NCBI RefSeq assembly: GCF_003626535.1
Contig: NZ_RBAL01000013.1
Span: 1 to 64,000 of the forward strand
Reading direction: 5' to 3'
Length of the DNA: 64,000 nt
From: Streptomyces hoynatensis
GTDB taxonomy: Bacteria > Actinomycetota > Actinomycetes > Streptomycetales > Streptomycetaceae
Part shown: positions 50,709-59,944 of the stretch, piece by piece
Layout: each line of letters starts with the position of its first letter
How positions within the stretch are numbered: the stretch's first letter is position 1
Program-made: the position numbers and the translations under genes
The notes under the pieces: model-generated
The model's input: only the letters and a program-made list of their open reading frames with translations
What the model was told of the DNA's origin: nothing
Database searches by the model: none

Positions 50709-53700
50709 GTGACCGCGCGCCGCCGTGGCGGGTCGCCGGCGGCGGCGGTGCTGGTGGTGGGCTTCCGGCTGGTGGCCGCCGCGCTGACGGCCGGCTTCGT
50801 GGTCGTCGGCGCGGTGGCGTTGCCCGCGCTGGCCGCCCCCGGGGCGAGCGGGCGGGTGCTCGGCGCGCTGCTGTACGCCGTGCTCGGCCTCGCCGCGCTG
50901 CCGCCGCTGCTGTTCGTCCTCGCCGGCGGGGGCCGGATCGGCCCGCGGCCGGGCACGATCCCCGTCGGCCGCCGGGAGGCGCCGGAACTGTGGGCCGAGG
51001 TGACGGCCCTGGCGGACCGGGTGGGCGCCCCCGCGCCGACCGAGATCCGGCTCACCCCGTGGCCCAACGCCTCGGTCGACGAGGACTCCTGGGGCGGGCT
51101 GCCGCCCCGTCGACGCCGCCTGTACCTGGGGGTCCCGCTGCTCGGCGGGCTGCGCGCCGACGAGTTGCGGGCGGTGCTGTGCCACGAGCTCGGCCACTAC
51201 GCGCACGGGCACACCAGGTTCGCCGCCACGGTCTACCGGGGCGCGGTCGCCCTGGAGGCGACGCTGCGGGGCATGGCCGGGGCCGTCGGCGGCAACAACC
51301 CGGTGAGCGCGGCGTACACCGGCTTCCAGTACCTGTGCATGCTCGGCTGCGCCCGGCTGTACGAGGTGACGTCCTTCGCGGTGCGCCGCCGGCAGGAGCT
51401 GGCCGCGGACGCGGCCGCGGCGGCGGTCGCCGGGCCGGAGGCCCTGGCCCGGGCGCTCGCCGCGTTACCGCTGCTGGCCGCGGGCTGGGCGGACTTCCGC
51501 GACCGGTGCCTGGGGCCCATGGCCGCCATCGGGCGGCGGCCGGACGATCCGGTGCGGGCGTTCGCCGCGCAACTCGCCGATCCCGGGCGGCGCGCCCTGC
51601 TGGAACACCGGCTGTGGGCACGGCCGGCGGAGCCGAGGAGCGCGTTCGACTCGCATCCCCCGCTCGCCGAGCGGCTCCGGCGGCTGGCCGCCGACGAGGC
51701 CGGGGCGGGCGGCGGGGGCGCGGGCGGCGGGGTGCCGGAGGACCCCCGGCCTGCCCTCGCCCTGTGGGGGCCGGGCAGGCCCCTCCCCGCCGGCGTCTGG
51801 CGGGCGCTCTTCCCGACCCCCGAGGAGGCGCCCGCCAGGCACCCGGCGGGAGACACGGCGGGGGGCACGGCGAACGGCGCGGCGTCGGCCCCGGCGGAGG
51901 GTGCGGCCGGGGAGGGCGTGGTGCTGCCCTGGCAGGAGTGGCTGGCGGAGGTGGCGGAACTGCGGGCCGTGGCGGCCGTCCGCGACCTGGCCGCGGCGGT
52001 GCGGATCCTCGGGCGGCCCCGGCCCACCCCGGGCGGCCTGCTGGAGGCGGTCGAGGACGGGCGCGGCGCGGAGCTCGGCGGGGCGCTGCGGCTCACCCGC
52101 TGGGGGCTGCCGCAGTGGGGCGACCTCGGCGAGGCCAGGGCGGGGACGGCGGTCCGGTTGCTCGCCTGGCAGGCGCTGGTCGCCGCGGGCCGGGCGGTGT
52201 GGGACGCCACGGCGGCCGGGGCCACCAGGCCCTGTGCGCCCGTCCCCCGCGATTCCGGGGCGGCCGCGGTGCTGGACCTGACGGCCGAGGCCCCCACCGA
52301 TCCGCAGCGGGCGGCCCGGCTCCGCCGCGCGCTCGTGCGGTGCGGGGCGGACCTCGACCTGCCGCTGACGGCGGTCGCCGCCTCCTTCGGCGCCGAGCCG
52401 CCGCGGCCGGGCCCGGCGCACCACCATGCCGTTCCCGAGCCGCCCGCCTCCCGGGTAGGGCAGGCCGTCGCCGCGCTGCTGCTTGGCCTGATCACCGCGG
52501 CCCTCCTCTACGACCGTCCCGAGGAACCCAGGCCCGCGCCCCAGCCCCCGCCCGGGAGGGGCTGCTCGCTTGAGCTGCTCCTGGTGGACGGCGTCTGCCT
52601 GCCCGAGCCCACCGAGCCGACCGGCCCGACGGAGCCGACGGGGCCGACGGGGCCCACCAGGTCGACCGGACCGACCGAGCCCACCGCGCCCGGTTTCTCG
52701 CCACCGGCGGCGCGCCCATGCTGCGCAGGATGGGCGGCGGCCCCGCGGAGGACGGCGGGGAAGGGCGTGGGCCGGTCAGCCGGGGGGCGGGACCAGGAGG
52801 TTCTCCCCGGCGCGCCCGGCCAGGTGGTCGCGCACGTTGGCCACGGTGGCCGCGACGATCTCGCCGACGGCCTCGCGGGTGAAGTACGCCTGGTGGGAGG
52901 TGACGATGACGTTGCGGAAGGTCGTCAGCCGGGCGAGGGTGTCGTCCGTCATCACCTCCAGCGACTTGTCGAGGTGGAAGAGCCCCGCCTCCTCCTCGTA
53001 GACGTCCAGGCCCACTCCGTCGAGGCGCCCGGCGCGCAGCGTCTCGACCAGGGCCTCGGTGTCGACGAGGCCGCCGCGGCTGGAGTTCACCAGGATCGCG
53101 TCGTCCTTCATCCGGGCCAGCTCCTCGCGGCCCACGATGTGGTGGGTCTCGCGCAGCAGCGGCGCGTGCAGGCTGATCAGGTCGGACTCGGCGAACAGCC
53201 GGGAGGGCGGCACGTACGTCATGCCGAGCGCGAGGCACTCCGGGTTCTCCCGGACGTCGTTGCCGAGCAGCCGCATCCCGAAGCCGTGGGCGATGCGTGC
53301 GAAGGCGGTGCCGATCGCGCCGGTGCCCAGGATTCCGGCGGTGCGGCCGTGCAGGTCACGGCCCATGAGCCCGTCCAGGCGGAAGTCGAACTCGCGGGAG
53401 CGGCCGGCGGCCCGCACCACCCGGCGGCCCACCGCAAGGGCCAGCGCCCAGGCGAACTCGGCCACCGAGTACGGCGAGTAGTGCGAGACCCGGGCCACGG
53501 CCAGGCCGTGGGCCCGGGCCGCGTCCAGGTCGATGTTGTTGTAGCCCGTGGCCCGCTGGGCCACCAGCCGGGTGCCGCCGGCCGCCAGGGCCGCGATCAC
53601 CTCGGCGTCGAGTCGGTCGTTGACGCTGCTGAGGACGATCTCGTGGCCGGCGGCGGTGGGCGCGGTGTTCCGGTCGAGGAACAGCTCCAGGCAGCGGAGC

Positions 53701-53792
53701 GCGTGACGCCCCTGGAACGCCTCGTCGAACGCCGCCTGGAGCAGCGGGCGTTCGTCGCCGAGCACCCCGTAGGCGGTGATCTCCATCGGTGA
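50709..53792 (+). CDS. M48-family metalloprotease; frame lacks a stop before overlapping the next gene
   Basis: An N-terminal membrane helix pair (LVVGFRLVAAALTAGFVVVG and LLYAVLGLAALPPLLFVLAG) is followed by an HtpX/Ste24-like peptidase domain with the zinc motif HELGH (residues 159-163) and the third ligand in RRQELAADA. A last helix (AVAALLLGLITAALLY) and a PTEPTGPTG repeat end the recognisable part near 52720. The frame then stays open to 53792, antisense to the dehydrogenase gene, which cannot be natural coding. A one-base shift in the repeat would reach a stop at 52880-52882. The GTG at 50709 is preferred; GTG 50607 is possible. The role is probably membrane protein quality control. Confidence 0.7.
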   Translation: MTARRRGGSPAAAVLVVGFRLVAAALTAGFVVVGAVALPALAAPGASGRVLGALLYAVLGLAALPPLLFVLAGGGRIGPRPGTIPVGRREAPELWAEVTALADRVGAPAPTEIRLTPWPNASVDEDSWGGLPPRRRRLYLGVPLLGGLRADELRAVLCHELGHYAHGHTRFAATVYRGAVALEATLRGMAGAVGGNNPVSAAYTGFQYLCMLGCARLYEVTSFAVRRRQELAADAAAAAVAGPEALARALAALPLLAAGWADFRDRCLGPMAAIGRRPDDPVRAFAAQLADPGRRALLEHRLWARPAEPRSAFDSHPPLAERLRRLAADEAGAGGGGAGGGVPEDPRPALALWGPGRPLPAGVWRALFPTPEEAPARHPAGDTAGGTANGAASAPAEGAAGEGVVLPWQEWLAEVAELRAVAAVRDLAAAVRILGRPRPTPGGLLEAVEDGRGAELGGALRLTRWGLPQWGDLGEARAGTAVRLLAWQALVAAGRAVWDATAAGATRPCAPVPRDSGAAAVLDLTAEAPTDPQRAARLRRALVRCGADLDLPLTAVAASFGAEPPRPGPAHHHAVPEPPASRVGQAVAALLLGLITAALLYDRPEEPRPAPQPPPGRGCSLELLLVDGVCLPEPTEPTGPTEPTGPTGPTRSTGPTEPTAPGFSPPAARPCCAGWAAAPRRTAGKGVGRSAGGRDQEVLPGAPGQVVAHVGHGGRDDLADGLAGEVRLVGGDDDVAEGRQPGEGVVRHHLQRLVEVEEPRLLLVDVQAHSVEAPGAQRLDQGLGVDEAAAAGVHQDRVVLHPGQLLAAHDVVGLAQQRRVQADQVGLGEQPGGRHVRHAEREALRVLPDVVAEQPHPEAVGDACEGGADRAGAQDSGGAAVQVTAHEPVQAEVELAGAAGGPHHPAAHRKGQRPGELGHRVRRVVRDPGHGQAVGPGRVQVDVVVARGPLGHQPGAAGRQGRDHLGVESVVDAAEDDLVAGGGGRGVPVEEQLQAAERVTPLERLVERRLEQRAFVAEHPVGGDLHR
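52776..53786 (-). CDS. D-isomer 2-hydroxyacid dehydrogenase, D-lactate dehydrogenase-like
   Basis: The 336-residue protein matches LdhA over its length: RATGYNNIDLDAARAHGL, the NAD-binding GILGTGAIGTAF, and the catalytic residues Arg in VNSSRGGLVD, Glu in DVYEEEAGLF and His in VTSHQAYFT. It should reduce pyruvate to D-lactate with NADH. The ATG at 53786 is preceded by GGGAGGTCACC. Convergent overlap with the M48 frame is discussed under that gene. The divergent response regulator upstream may or may not control it. Confidence 0.93.
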   Translation of the reverse strand: MEITAYGVLGDERPLLQAAFDEAFQGRHALRCLELFLDRNTAPTAAGHEIVLSSVNDRLDAEVIAALAAGGTRLVAQRATGYNNIDLDAARAHGLAVARVSHYSPYSVAEFAWALALAVGRRVVRAAGRSREFDFRLDGLMGRDLHGRTAGILGTGAIGTAFARIAHGFGMRLLGNDVRENPECLALGMTYVPPSRLFAESDLISLHAPLLRETHHIVGREELARMKDDAILVNSSRGGLVDTEALVETLRAGRLDGVGLDVYEEEAGLFHLDKSLEVMTDDTLARLTTFRNVIVTSHQAYFTREAVGEIVAATVANVRDHLAGRAGENLLVPPPG

Positions 53793-53923
53793 CCTCCCTG
53801 TCGAAAGCCTCGGGCCTACCGAGACAACAGCACCCGGCCCCTCCCGGCCCTCCCGACGCGCCGGGCGGCGGCCGGGCGCGCGGCCATACGGAATCCATAT
53901 GCCGGGGGCTGAATGATGGCCGG

Positions 53924-54580
53924 GTGAGGATTCTGCTGGCCGAAGACGAGCAGGCCCTGGCCAAGTACGTCGCCACCGGGCTGCGCAGGCAGGGCTTCGC
54001 CGTCGACCTCGCCCCCGACGGCCGCACCGCCCTCGACAAGTGGGAGCTCGCGCCCTACGACGTGGTCGTGCTCGACCGGGACCTGCCCGTGGTTCACGGG
54101 GACACCGTGTGCCGGCGGCTGGCCGAGCACGGCGGCTCCCGCATCCTCATGCTCACCGCCTCGGGCACGGTCCAGGACCGGGTGGAGGGCCTCACGCTGG
54201 GCGCGGACGACTACCTGGGCAAGCCGTTCGCCTTCTCCGAACTGGTCGCCCGCGTCCGGGCCCTGACCCGGCGCAGCGCCCCCGCCCGTCCGCCGGTGCT
54301 GCGCGCCGCCGACCTCGTGCTCGACCCCGCGCGCCGCACCGCGGAGCGCGCCGGGCGGCTGCTCGCCCTGACGCCCAAGGAGTTCGGGGTGCTGGAGCAT
54401 CTGCTCGCGGCCGGCGGCGACGTGCTCAGCGCCGAGACGCTGCTGGAGAAGGTGTGGGACGAGCACGCCGACCCGTTCACCAACGCCGTGCGCATCACCG
54501 TGGGCACGCTGCGCCGCAAGCTCGGGGACCCGCCGCTCCTGGAGACCGTGACCGGCTTCGGCTACCGGATCGGGCCGTGA
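53924..54580 (+). CDS. OmpR/PhoB-family response regulator
   Basis: The receiver domain has the acidic pair in LLAEDEQ, the phospho-acceptor Asp51 in VVLDRDLP, and the conserved Lys in GKPFAF. The C-terminal winged helix contains LTPKEFGVLEHLLAAGGDV and VRITVGTLRRKLG. It is 218 residues from GTG 53924; there is no upstream ATG in frame. The spacer carries an imperfect dyad (CATACGGAATCCATATG, 53884-53900), a candidate autoregulatory site. It overlaps the kinase gene by four bases. Confidence 0.95.
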   Translation: MRILLAEDEQALAKYVATGLRRQGFAVDLAPDGRTALDKWELAPYDVVVLDRDLPVVHGDTVCRRLAEHGGSRILMLTASGTVQDRVEGLTLGADDYLGKPFAFSELVARVRALTRRSAPARPPVLRAADLVLDPARRTAERAGRLLALTPKEFGVLEHLLAAGGDVLSAETLLEKVWDEHADPFTNAVRITVGTLRRKLGDPPLLETVTGFGYRIGP

Positions 54581-55863
54581 GCCCCGGGGCCGTCCGGCGC
54601 CGGGGCGTACGCGGGGGCGGGTGGGCCGGGCGGCTCGCGCCCCGCCACCTCACGGCGCGCGGCAGGCTCACCCTCCTGTACACCGCGATGGTGTCGGCCA
54701 CCGGCGTGGTGCTGACCGCCCTCACCTACCTGCTGCTGCGGCGGCGGCTCGGCGGGCGCCTCGGCTTCTACCTCCACGACACGGCCGGCGAACCCGGCGC
54801 CCCGCCGCTGCCGGAACTCCCCGCCTCGGTGTCCGGGGTGCGGGACGTGACCCTGTCGGCCTTCCTCACCCAGTCCGCGCTCGCCCTCGCCCTGCTGACC
54901 GTGCCGGCCGCCCTCGTGGCGTGGCTCGTCGCCGGGCGCGTGCTGCGCCCGCTGCGCAGCGTCTCCGCCACGGCCCGGCGCCTGTCCGCGGAGAATCTGT
55001 CGGAACGCGTCCCGGTCGGCACCCCCACCGACGAACTGACCGCACTCTCCGCCACGATCAACGACATGCTCGACCGCATCCAGCGCGGCATCGCCGAACG
55101 CGACCGGGCGCTGCACAGCCAGCGGATGTTCGCCGCCAACGCGGCCCACGAGCTGCGGACCCCGCTGGCCACCATGCGCACCGCGCTCGACGTCACCCTG
55201 GAGGGCGAGCCGGACCGGGCCGAACTCCTCGCCATGGCCGCGGACATCTCCGCCGCCGTCACCACGAGCCGGCGCACCCTCGACGGCCTCCTCCTGCTCG
55301 CCCGCAGCCAGGCGGGTCCCGGCGCGCGGCGCCCCGTCGACCTCGCCGGCCTGGTGACGGCCGCCCTCGGGGCCCGCGCGGAGGAGGTGCGGGCCCTGGG
55401 CCTCGGCTCGGCCACCGACCTGCGCCCCGCCGTGGTGTGGGGCGAACCCGTGCTGCTCGAACGGCTGGTGGACAACCTCGTCGGCAACGCCGTCCGCCAC
55501 AACCACCCCGGCGGCCACCTGGCGGCCGCCACCGGCACCGCGGGCGGGGAGGCGTACCTGCGCCTCGCCAACTCGGGCCCGCCCATCGCGGCCGAGGAGA
55601 CGGCCGCGCTCCTGGAGCCCTTCGTCCGCGGCGTGGGCGCCCGCCTGCACGCCGAGGGCGGCAGCGGCCTCGGCCTGTCCCTCGTCCAGGCCGTCGTCAC
55701 CGCCCACGACGGCCGCCTGATCCCCACGCCGCGCCCCGGCGGCGGACTCGTCGTCACCGTCCTCCTCCCCGCCGCCTCCCCCGCCGCGCCCTCCGCCCCC
55801 GCAGACCTTTCCGCCCCCGCGCCCCCTTCCGCCCCACCCGCCGCGCTCGCCCCGCCGCGGTAA
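54577..55863 (+). CDS. sensor histidine kinase
   Basis: Two membrane helices (about residues 32-55 and 98-120) flank a short extracellular loop of about 45 residues. A HAMP domain follows (RVLRPLRSVSATARRLSAEN), then the dimerisation helix with phospho-acceptor His191 (AANAAHELRTPLA), and an ATPase domain with the N box (LVDNLVGNAVRHN) and G box (GGSGLGLSLV). The C-terminal tail is Ala/Pro-rich. It starts at GTG 54577 inside the regulator's stop, so the pair is coupled. The loop is too small to predict a signal. Confidence 0.95.
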   Translation: MSPGAVRRRGVRGGGWAGRLAPRHLTARGRLTLLYTAMVSATGVVLTALTYLLLRRRLGGRLGFYLHDTAGEPGAPPLPELPASVSGVRDVTLSAFLTQSALALALLTVPAALVAWLVAGRVLRPLRSVSATARRLSAENLSERVPVGTPTDELTALSATINDMLDRIQRGIAERDRALHSQRMFAANAAHELRTPLATMRTALDVTLEGEPDRAELLAMAADISAAVTTSRRTLDGLLLLARSQAGPGARRPVDLAGLVTAALGARAEEVRALGLGSATDLRPAVVWGEPVLLERLVDNLVGNAVRHNHPGGHLAAATGTAGGEAYLRLANSGPPIAAEETAALLEPFVRGVGARLHAEGGSGLGLSLVQAVVTAHDGRLIPTPRPGGGLVVTVLLPAASPAAPSAPADLSAPAPPSAPPAALAPPR

Positions 55864-56337
55864 CGGCCGCGGGACCGGCCGGGGCAGGGCCGCGGGAGCG
55901 GCCGGGGCGGGGCGGGGCGGCTCCCGGCGGGCCGCGGGCCCGCGCCGCGGGCCGCACCTTCGTGAAATCCTCACGCCGCACCCCCACCGCGGGCACGCCT
56001 CGGCGCGATGGAGTACATGACGGACTTGCGCCCGATGGGCCCCGTTGACGCCCTTTGGGTTTCGTTGCCGCGGGCACCGGCCCGCCCGCGGCGGCCGATT
56101 ACGCGAAAATATTGGGGTACTTGGCAAAGGATGCTGCACGGCCGTCACCCGAGGTTTCCCTTCGGCCGCCGCGGGCGGCGGCATGGCTGGCCCGGGCATC
56201 CGTTCGCGTGCTTACATCCTGCTCGCCACGGAGGTGCTTCCGAACCGATCTCCGTCGCGCTCCATGGCCTCGCGTGCCGTTTCGCCGCCTCGCAGCATTG
56301 CGGCACCGCGGCATTGCGGCATTGCGAAGAATTCACA
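55864..56337. other. gap upstream of the exported-peptide gene
   Basis: The left half is very GC-rich; the right half has AT-richer pockets (around 56095-56125 and 56280-56335) that probably hold the precursor promoter. GCATTGCGG occurs several times at 56294-56326. I found no second precursor with a double-glycine leader and no other gene. Confidence 0.45.
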
Positions 56338-56346
56338 GTGAAGGGA

Positions 56347-56580
56347 ATGACCATCTTGCGTAACGAGCTTGAGACCCGCGAGATCGACGACGCCGAGCTG
56401 GACGCGGTCGCCGGTGGGGTGGCCGGGATCAGCGTGACCAGCGGCCTGGTCGGCGCCGTCGTGTCCGACGTCACCGGCGCCGTGAACAGCCTGGAGACCG
56501 TCAACTACCTGCAGGGCACGGTCGCCTCCACCACCGGCGTCGGCGTCACCGGCGTCCTGGGCGGCGTCGCGGGTCTCTGA
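56347..56580 (+). CDS. double-glycine leader precursor peptide of the NHLM export locus
   Basis: From ATG 56347 the product has 77 residues. The leader (1-24) ends ELDAVAGG, a classic cleavage site for C39 peptidases. The predicted mature part has 53 residues, is rich in Gly, Val, Thr, Ser and Ala, and has no Cys (for example VAGISVTSGLVGAVV and TGVGVTGVLGG). It therefore cannot form lanthionine, thiopeptide or disulfide links. It is more like an unmodified bacteriocin, or a peptide changed by an unlinked enzyme. Three export genes follow. Other starts are GTG 56338 or TTG 56356; AAGGGA at 56341-56346 is too close to the ATG but well placed for the TTG. I see no homology to a named bacteriocin. 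Confidence 0.8.
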   Translation: MTILRNELETREIDDAELDAVAGGVAGISVTSGLVGAVVSDVTGAVNSLETVNYLQGTVASTTGVGVTGVLGGVAGL

Positions 56581-56788
56581 GGTCGCGGGGCGTCCCGGGA
56601 GAAACCCGGAGGAAATCCGGCACCCGGAAAGCCCCTGCCCCGGGGAAACGCCCGAGTAGCCCCACGTACAGCGTGGCCGCCCCCGTGGCCCGGAAAGCCC
56701 TGCCGGGTCGCGGGGGTGTCACGCGTCTCGCGGATTCGGCCCCGCCCGTCACCTCCTCGCCGGGGCCGGAAGTGTGAAGGAATGGCCC

Positions 56789-57595
56789 GTGGAGTTCCGC
56801 CACAAAGCGCTCTCCAAACTGCAGTCACCGGAAGAACTCGACCTTCCCCTGCGCTTCGCCCGCCCGCAGGGCCGGCTGGTCCTGGCCGTGACCGTCGCCG
56901 TCATGGCCTGCGCCGCCTTCTGGGCCCTGACCGGCACGGTCTCCACCACGGTCAGCGCCCCCGGCATCCTCACCTACCCCGAGGGCAGTTACGTGCTGCA
57001 GAGCCCCGTGGCCGGGCAGGTCGTGCGGGTGCTGGCCGAGCCGGGCGAGCTGCTCGCCCCCGACGCGCCCCTGCTGCGGCTGCGCACCGAGGAGGGCGAA
57101 CGCGAGGTGCCCGCCGTGGACGGCGGCCGGCTGACCACCGTCCTCGCCCAGGTCGGCTCGGTCGTCACCGCGGGCGAGGACCTGGCCACCCTGGAGCACG
57201 CGGCGGGGCCGGACGAGCCGCTGATCGCCGTGCTGTTCCTGCCCGGTTCCCAGGGCGCCGCGATCCCCACCGGCGCGGCCGTCGACCTCAGCGTCCAGTC
57301 GGCGCCGCGGGAGCGGTACGGGGTGCTGCGCGGGCGGGTGGCGGCCGTCGCCGGCGCCCCGCAGACCGAACGGCAGCTCGGCGGGTTCCTCGGCGACAGC
57401 GCACTCGCCGCCAGGTTCGCCGCCGAGGGCGACCCCATCGCCCTGTTCGTGCGCCTGCTGCCCTCCTCCGCCACCGAGTCCGGCTACGCCTGGTCCTCCG
57501 CGGACGGGCCCCCGTTCACGCCGGCCTCCAGGACCCCCGTCACCGGCTCCGTGCGCCTCGCCGAGGAGCGCCCCGCCGATTGGCTGCTGCCGTGA
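56789..57595 (+). CDS. NHLM-system secretion protein (HlyD-like membrane fusion protein)
   Basis: The 268-residue protein has one N-terminal membrane helix (LVLAVTVAVMACAAFWALTG) and a biotinyl-lipoyl-like split domain (APGILTYPEG, then LQSPVAGQVVRVLAEPGELL and later GSVVTAGEDLATLE). It lacks the long coiled-coil hairpin of Gram-negative HlyD proteins, as expected where there is no outer membrane. It should join the two ABC proteins to export the peptide. The GTG at 56789 has AAGGA eight bases upstream; GTG 56774 is also in frame. Its stop overlaps the next start. Confidence 0.88.
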   Translation: MEFRHKALSKLQSPEELDLPLRFARPQGRLVLAVTVAVMACAAFWALTGTVSTTVSAPGILTYPEGSYVLQSPVAGQVVRVLAEPGELLAPDAPLLRLRTEEGEREVPAVDGGRLTTVLAQVGSVVTAGEDLATLEHAAGPDEPLIAVLFLPGSQGAAIPTGAAVDLSVQSAPRERYGVLRGRVAAVAGAPQTERQLGGFLGDSALAARFAAEGDPIALFVRLLPSSATESGYAWSSADGPPFTPASRTPVTGSVRLAEERPADWLLP

Positions 57596-59943
57596 CCGCC
57601 CCCGCCGGACCCGCGGGCGCCCGCCGCCGCAACGCGCCGCCCCCGCCCGCGGCCCGCCGCCACGGCCAAGGCCGCCCAGGCGGCGCGCCCGGGCACCGGC
57701 AGCGCCCCGGCCGCCGCGGCGCCCGGCGCGCCCGCCGCGGGCCGGACCCCGCCCGCGCGGGCCGGACCCCGCGGCGCGTGCGCACCCCGACCGTCCTGCA
57801 GATGGAGGAGGTCGAGTGCGGCGCCGCCGCCCTGGCCATGGTGCTCGGGTACCACGGCCGTTTCGTCCCGCTGGAGGAGTTGCGCATCGCCTGCGGCGTC
57901 TCCCGCGACGGCTCGCGCGCCGGCAACCTCCTCAAGGCCGCCCGCGGCTTCGGGCTGCGCGCCAAGGGCATGCAGATGGACCTGACCGCGCTGGCCGGGG
58001 TGCGCGGCCCTGCCGTGCTGTTCTGGGAGTTCAACCACTACGTCGTCTACGAGGGCATGCGCCGCGGTCCCGGCCGCCGCGGCGCCTGGATCAACGACCC
58101 GGCCAAGGGCCGCCGTTTCGTGCCCATGGCGGACTTCGACACGAGCTTCACCGGCGTGGTGCTCGTCTTCGAACCCGGCGCCGGCTTCCGCCGCTCGGGC
58201 CGCAAGCCGGGGGTCGCGCGCGCCGTGCCCGCGCGCCTGCGGGGCACCTCGGGCACCCTGTTCGCCGCCCTGGTCTCCAGCCTGCTGCTGGTGGCCGTCG
58301 GCGCCACGGTGCCCGCCCTGGGCCGCACCTACGTGGACACGTTCCTCATCGGGCACCAGACCTCCACGCTCGGCGTGCTGTTCGCCGCCATGGCGGGCGC
58401 GCTGCTGCTGACCGCGACGCTGACCGCGCTGCAGCAGGCCAACCTGCTGCGGGGGCGCGTCATTTCGTCCACCCTGGGCAGCGCCCGCTTCCTGCGGCAC
58501 CTGCTGCGGCTCCCGGTCACCTTCTACGCCCAGCGCAACCCGGCCGACCTGGTCCAGCGCCTCGAATCCAACGACACCGTGGCCGAGATCCTCGCCAGGG
58601 ACCTGGCCGCCGCGGGCGTGGACGCGGTGGTCGTCGTGCTGTACGCGGCGCTGCTGTGGACGTACGACGCGCAGCTGACCGTCGTCGGGGTGGCCGTCGC
58701 CCTGCTCAACGTGGCGGCCGTGCGCCTGGTCATCGGGCTGCGGGCCACCGGCACCCAGAAGCTGCGCGCCGAGACCGCGCGGCTCACCAACACTTCCTAC
58801 GGCGGGCTCCAGCTCATCGAGACGATGAAGGCCACCGGCGGCGAGGACGGCTTCTTCCGCCGCTGGGCCGGGCAGCACGCCGTCACCCTGGACGTGCAGC
58901 AGCGGCTCGGCGTGCCCAGCGCCTGGCTGGCGATCGTGGCCCCCACCCTGGCCGTGTGCAACAGCGCGCTGATCCTGCTCATCGGCGGCCTGCGGGCGGT
59001 CGAGGGGCACCTGACGGTGGGGCTGCTGGTCGCCTTCCAGGCGCTGGTGACGAGTTTCACCGCGCCCCTGACCCGGCTGAACGGCGTGGCCGGGCGGCTC
59101 CAGGACTTCGCCGCCGACATGGCCCGCCTCAAGGACGTGGAGAACTTCCCCGCCGACCCGCTGTACTCCAGGCCGGGCGCGGCGGCGGAACCTGGCGCGC
59201 CCGGCCCGGGTGGCACCAGGCGCCTGGCCGGGCACGTGGAGCTGGACGGCGTCACCTTCGGGTACAGCCCGCTCGACCCGCCGCTGCTGAAGGGCTTCTC
59301 GCTGACGGTCGGGCCCGGGCAGCAGGTCGCCCTCGTCGGCGGCTCCGGCAGCGGCAAGTCCACCGTGTCGCGGCTGCTGGCCGGCCTCTACCCGCCGTGG
59401 GAGGGCTCGATCCGGGTGGACGGCACGCGGATCGAGGACATCCCGCGCGGCGCGCTGGCCGCCTCGGTCTCCTTCGTCGACCAGGACGTGTTCCTCTTCG
59501 AGGGCACCGTCCGGGACAACGTCGCGCTGTGGGACCCGTCGATCCCGGACGAGGCGGTCGTGGCCGCCCTGCGGGACGCGGCCGTGTACGACGTGGTCTC
59601 CCGCCGCCCCGGCGGCGTCCACAGCCGCGTGGAGCAGGACGGCCGCAACTTCTCCGGCGGCCAGCGCCAGCGCCTCGAACTGGCCCGCGCGCTGGTGCGC
59701 CGCCCGAGCGTGCTGATCCTCGACGAGGTGACCAGCGCCCTGGACGCGGTGACGGAACAGGCCGTCATGGACAATCTGCGGCGCCGCGGCTGCGCCTGCG
59801 TGATCATCGCCCACCGGCTGAGCACGGTCCGCGACAGCGACGAGATCCTGGTGCTCGACCGCGGCACCGTCGTCGAGCGGGGGCGCCACGAGGTGCTGGC
59901 CGCGGCGGGCGGCCCGTACGCCCGGCTGGTCGGGGAGCGCTGA
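57592..59943 (+). CDS. peptidase-containing ABC transporter (C39 family, NHLM type)
   Basis: The C39 peptidase domain has all catalytic parts: Gln70 and Cys76 in LQMEEVECGAAALAMV, His149 in WEFNHYVV and Asp169 in WINDPAKG. A six-helix membrane domain follows (about 215-510). The ATPase domain has Walker A GGSGSGKST, signature FSGGQRQR and Walker B LILDEV. It cuts leaders after Gly-Gly and exports the mature peptide. The GTG at 57592 overlaps the previous stop, but the first 60 residues are Arg/Pro-rich and unlike the family; GTG 57778, just before the peptidase domain, is an alternative. It is the second gene of the export operon. Confidence 0.93.
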   Translation: MTAPAGPAGARRRNAPPPPAARRHGQGRPGGAPGHRQRPGRRGARRARRGPDPARAGRTPRRVRTPTVLQMEEVECGAAALAMVLGYHGRFVPLEELRIACGVSRDGSRAGNLLKAARGFGLRAKGMQMDLTALAGVRGPAVLFWEFNHYVVYEGMRRGPGRRGAWINDPAKGRRFVPMADFDTSFTGVVLVFEPGAGFRRSGRKPGVARAVPARLRGTSGTLFAALVSSLLLVAVGATVPALGRTYVDTFLIGHQTSTLGVLFAAMAGALLLTATLTALQQANLLRGRVISSTLGSARFLRHLLRLPVTFYAQRNPADLVQRLESNDTVAEILARDLAAAGVDAVVVVLYAALLWTYDAQLTVVGVAVALLNVAAVRLVIGLRATGTQKLRAETARLTNTSYGGLQLIETMKATGGEDGFFRRWAGQHAVTLDVQQRLGVPSAWLAIVAPTLAVCNSALILLIGGLRAVEGHLTVGLLVAFQALVTSFTAPLTRLNGVAGRLQDFAADMARLKDVENFPADPLYSRPGAAAEPGAPGPGGTRRLAGHVELDGVTFGYSPLDPPLLKGFSLTVGPGQQVALVGGSGSGKSTVSRLLAGLYPPWEGSIRVDGTRIEDIPRGALAASVSFVDQDVFLFEGTVRDNVALWDPSIPDEAVVAALRDAAVYDVVSRRPGGVHSRVEQDGRNFSGGQRQRLELARALVRRPSVLILDEVTSALDAVTEQAVMDNLRRRGCACVIIAHRLSTVRDSDEILVLDRGTVVERGRHEVLAAAGGPYARLVGER

Positions 59944-59944
59944 G

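Noticed and set aside
56008..56346. Extended N-terminus of the precursor peptide frame
   Set aside because: The frame is open, but the sequence is unlike any leader; the conserved-looking leader starts close to ATG 56347.
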